The notes beneath the pieces were generated by a model. That model was given only the letters and a program-made list of their open reading frames with translations, searched no databases and had not been told where the DNA came from. This document shows, in pieces, positions 5,192 to 6,174 of a stretch of 6,174 bases of DNA. Numbering within the stretch: position 1 is the stretch's first letter; each line of letters opens with the position of its first letter. A program made the position numbers and the translations under genes. Origin of the DNA: JAZGBC01 sp036444495 (GTDB lineage Bacteria; Pseudomonadota; Alphaproteobacteria; Kiloniellales; J153); contig JAZGBC010000187.1 of the NCBI GenBank assembly GCA_036444495.1, forward strand, positions 1 through 6,174. Direction: 5' to 3'.

Positions 5192-6174
5192 ATGGACCTC
5201 ATCGAAAGTTTCATCGCCGCGGCCAAGGCCAAGCGCCAAACCGTGGTGCTGCCCGAGGGTGGGGACGAGCGCATCCTGCGCGCCGCGCGGCGTCTGGCGG
5301 ACGAAGGCATCGCCCGGCCGGTGCTGCTCGGTGAGGCTGGGGTGCTTGCGGCCGCGGCGCAAAGCGCGGGGATTTCCCTGGACGGCCTCGATACGGCCGA
5401 TCCCGAAAAAAGCGGCAAGCGCGAGGCCTACGCCGAGGCCTATGCGGCTGGCCGCGATAAAGTGAATCCAAAAGTGGCGCAGCGCCTGCTGCGCAAGCCG
5501 CTCTACTTCGGCGCCATGATGGTGAAGCAGGGCGAAGCCCAGGCCATGATCGCCGGCGCGGCCAGCCCCACCAAGCGGGTGATCGAGGCCGGCCTGCTCG
5601 TGCTGGGCTTGGCCGAGGGTATCCACACCCCCTCGAGCTTTTTCCTCATGGTCGTTCCCGGGCTGGAGGGAGAAGCCGCCAAGCCCCTCGTCTTCGCCGA
5701 CTGCGCCATCAACATCGACCCCACGCCGGAGGAGTTGGCCGACATCGCGCTCGCCTCGGCCGAGAGCGCGGAGAAACTCCTGGGCGAGGAACCGCGGGTC
5801 GCGCTGCTGTCGTTCTCCACGCGCGGCAGCGCGCGTCATGCCCAGGTGGACAAGGTGACGCGCGCCCTCGACATCGCCCGAACCCGCGCGCCCGGCCTGG
5901 CGATCGACGGCGAGCTCCAGGCCGATGCGGCGCTCATTGCGCGGGTCGCCGAGAAGAAGATCGAGGGCGGGAGCCCCGTGGCGGGGCGCGCGAACGTGCT
6001 GATCTTTCCCGGCCTGGACGCGGGCAACATCGGCTACAAGCTGACCCAGCACCTGGCCGGCGCCCAGGCCATCGGGCCGGTGCTGCAAGGCTTCGCCAAG
6101 CCGGTCAGCGACCTCTCGCGCGGGGCCAGCGTGGATGACATCGTCGCCAGCACCGCCATCGCCCTGGCCTTGGC
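5192..6174 (+). CDS. pta: Phosphate acetyltransferase (single-domain Pta; 3' end cut by window edge)
   Basis: The frame is open from ATG 5192 to the window edge, giving 327 residues of an enzyme that interconverts acetyl phosphate plus CoA with acetyl-CoA plus phosphate. The protein starts directly in the PTA/PTB catalytic domain (VVLPEGGDERILRAA at 18-32) and lacks the long N-terminal P-loop region of E. coli Pta. It is thus the short class of about 330 residues, and only a few residues should be missing. S309, R310 and D316 in DLSRGASVDD fall exactly at the numbers of the CoA-binding and catalytic residues reported for Methanosarcina thermophila Pta. TPSSFFLMV (146-154) and FPGLDAGNIGYK (272-283) are also family blocks. 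The start is chosen by family alignment; the ribosome site is weak (GATAAG). In sulfonate-degrading bacteria Pta follows Xsc; in others it pairs with acetate kinase. Which applies lies beyond the edge. Confidence 0.95.
   Translation, partial: MDLIESFIAAAKAKRQTVVLPEGGDERILRAARRLADEGIARPVLLGEAGVLAAAAQSAGISLDGLDTADPEKSGKREAYAEAYAAGRDKVNPKVAQRLLRKPLYFGAMMVKQGEAQAMIAGAASPTKRVIEAGLLVLGLAEGIHTPSSFFLMVVPGLEGEAAKPLVFADCAINIDPTPEELADIALASAESAEKLLGEEPRVALLSFSTRGSARHAQVDKVTRALDIARTRAPGLAIDGELQADAALIARVAEKKIEGGSPVAGRANVLIFPGLDAGNIGYKLTQHLAGAQAIGPVLQGFAKPVSDLSRGASVDDIVASTAIALAL

Noticed and set aside
1..6174. Mobile elements, CRISPR, tRNA/rRNA, toxin-antitoxin or phage-defence genes
   Set aside because: No transposase or integrase motifs, terminal repeats, regular spacer arrays or RNA-gene signatures were seen; all well-supported genes are ordinary metabolic or regulatory families.

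Overview
The window is about two-thirds G+C, uses G/C-ending codons throughout, and carries only chromosomal metabolic and regulatory genes. The TauR-like MocR regulator, small single-domain phosphate acetyltransferase and ω-amino-acid transaminase point to a proteobacterium, most likely an alphaproteobacterium of Rhodospirillales type. That placement is inferred from gene content and protein style, not from a marker gene. There are no mobile elements, CRISPR arrays, rRNA or tRNA genes.

Layout, left to right. (1) 1-155, +: C-terminal end of alanine dehydrogenase. (2) 156-267: short gap with a tandem 7-bp repeat and an imperfect dyad, a candidate regulator site. (3) 268-1587, +: class III ω-amino acid:pyruvate aminotransferase, closed by a strong intrinsic terminator at 1637-1671. 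(4) 1806-3278, +: MocR/TauR-like PLP-dependent regulator with its own good promoter at 1708-1736. (5) 3279-3540: non-coding leader region of the next gene. (6) 3541-3750, +: 69-residue cold-shock protein. (7) 3751-3878: hairpins between convergent genes. (8) 3879-5018, -: citrate synthase. (9) 5019-5191: divergent promoter region. (10) 5192-6174, +: phosphate acetyltransferase, cut by the window edge a few residues before its expected end.

How the genes may work together (inference). The transaminase would move an amino group from a C2/C3 ω-amino compound to pyruvate, giving alanine. Alanine dehydrogenase would return pyruvate and release ammonium. If the substrate is taurine, the product sulfoacetaldehyde would be cleaved by Xsc to sulfite and acetyl phosphate. 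Phosphate acetyltransferase would make acetyl-CoA, and citrate synthase would take it into the TCA cycle. A TauR-like regulator next to the transaminase fits this. The defining enzyme Xsc and a taurine transporter are not in the window, so a β-alanine, GABA-like or hypotaurine substrate remains possible. The transaminase differs from characterised ω-transaminases at both positions that normally hold the substrate carboxylate (Trp to Phe55, Arg to Lys406), which may bear on this.

I found no wholly new type of system. The points most worth following are the altered active site, the repeated GGTCC/GGACC motifs upstream of the transaminase and regulator, and the operator-like inverted repeat around the citrate synthase promoter.
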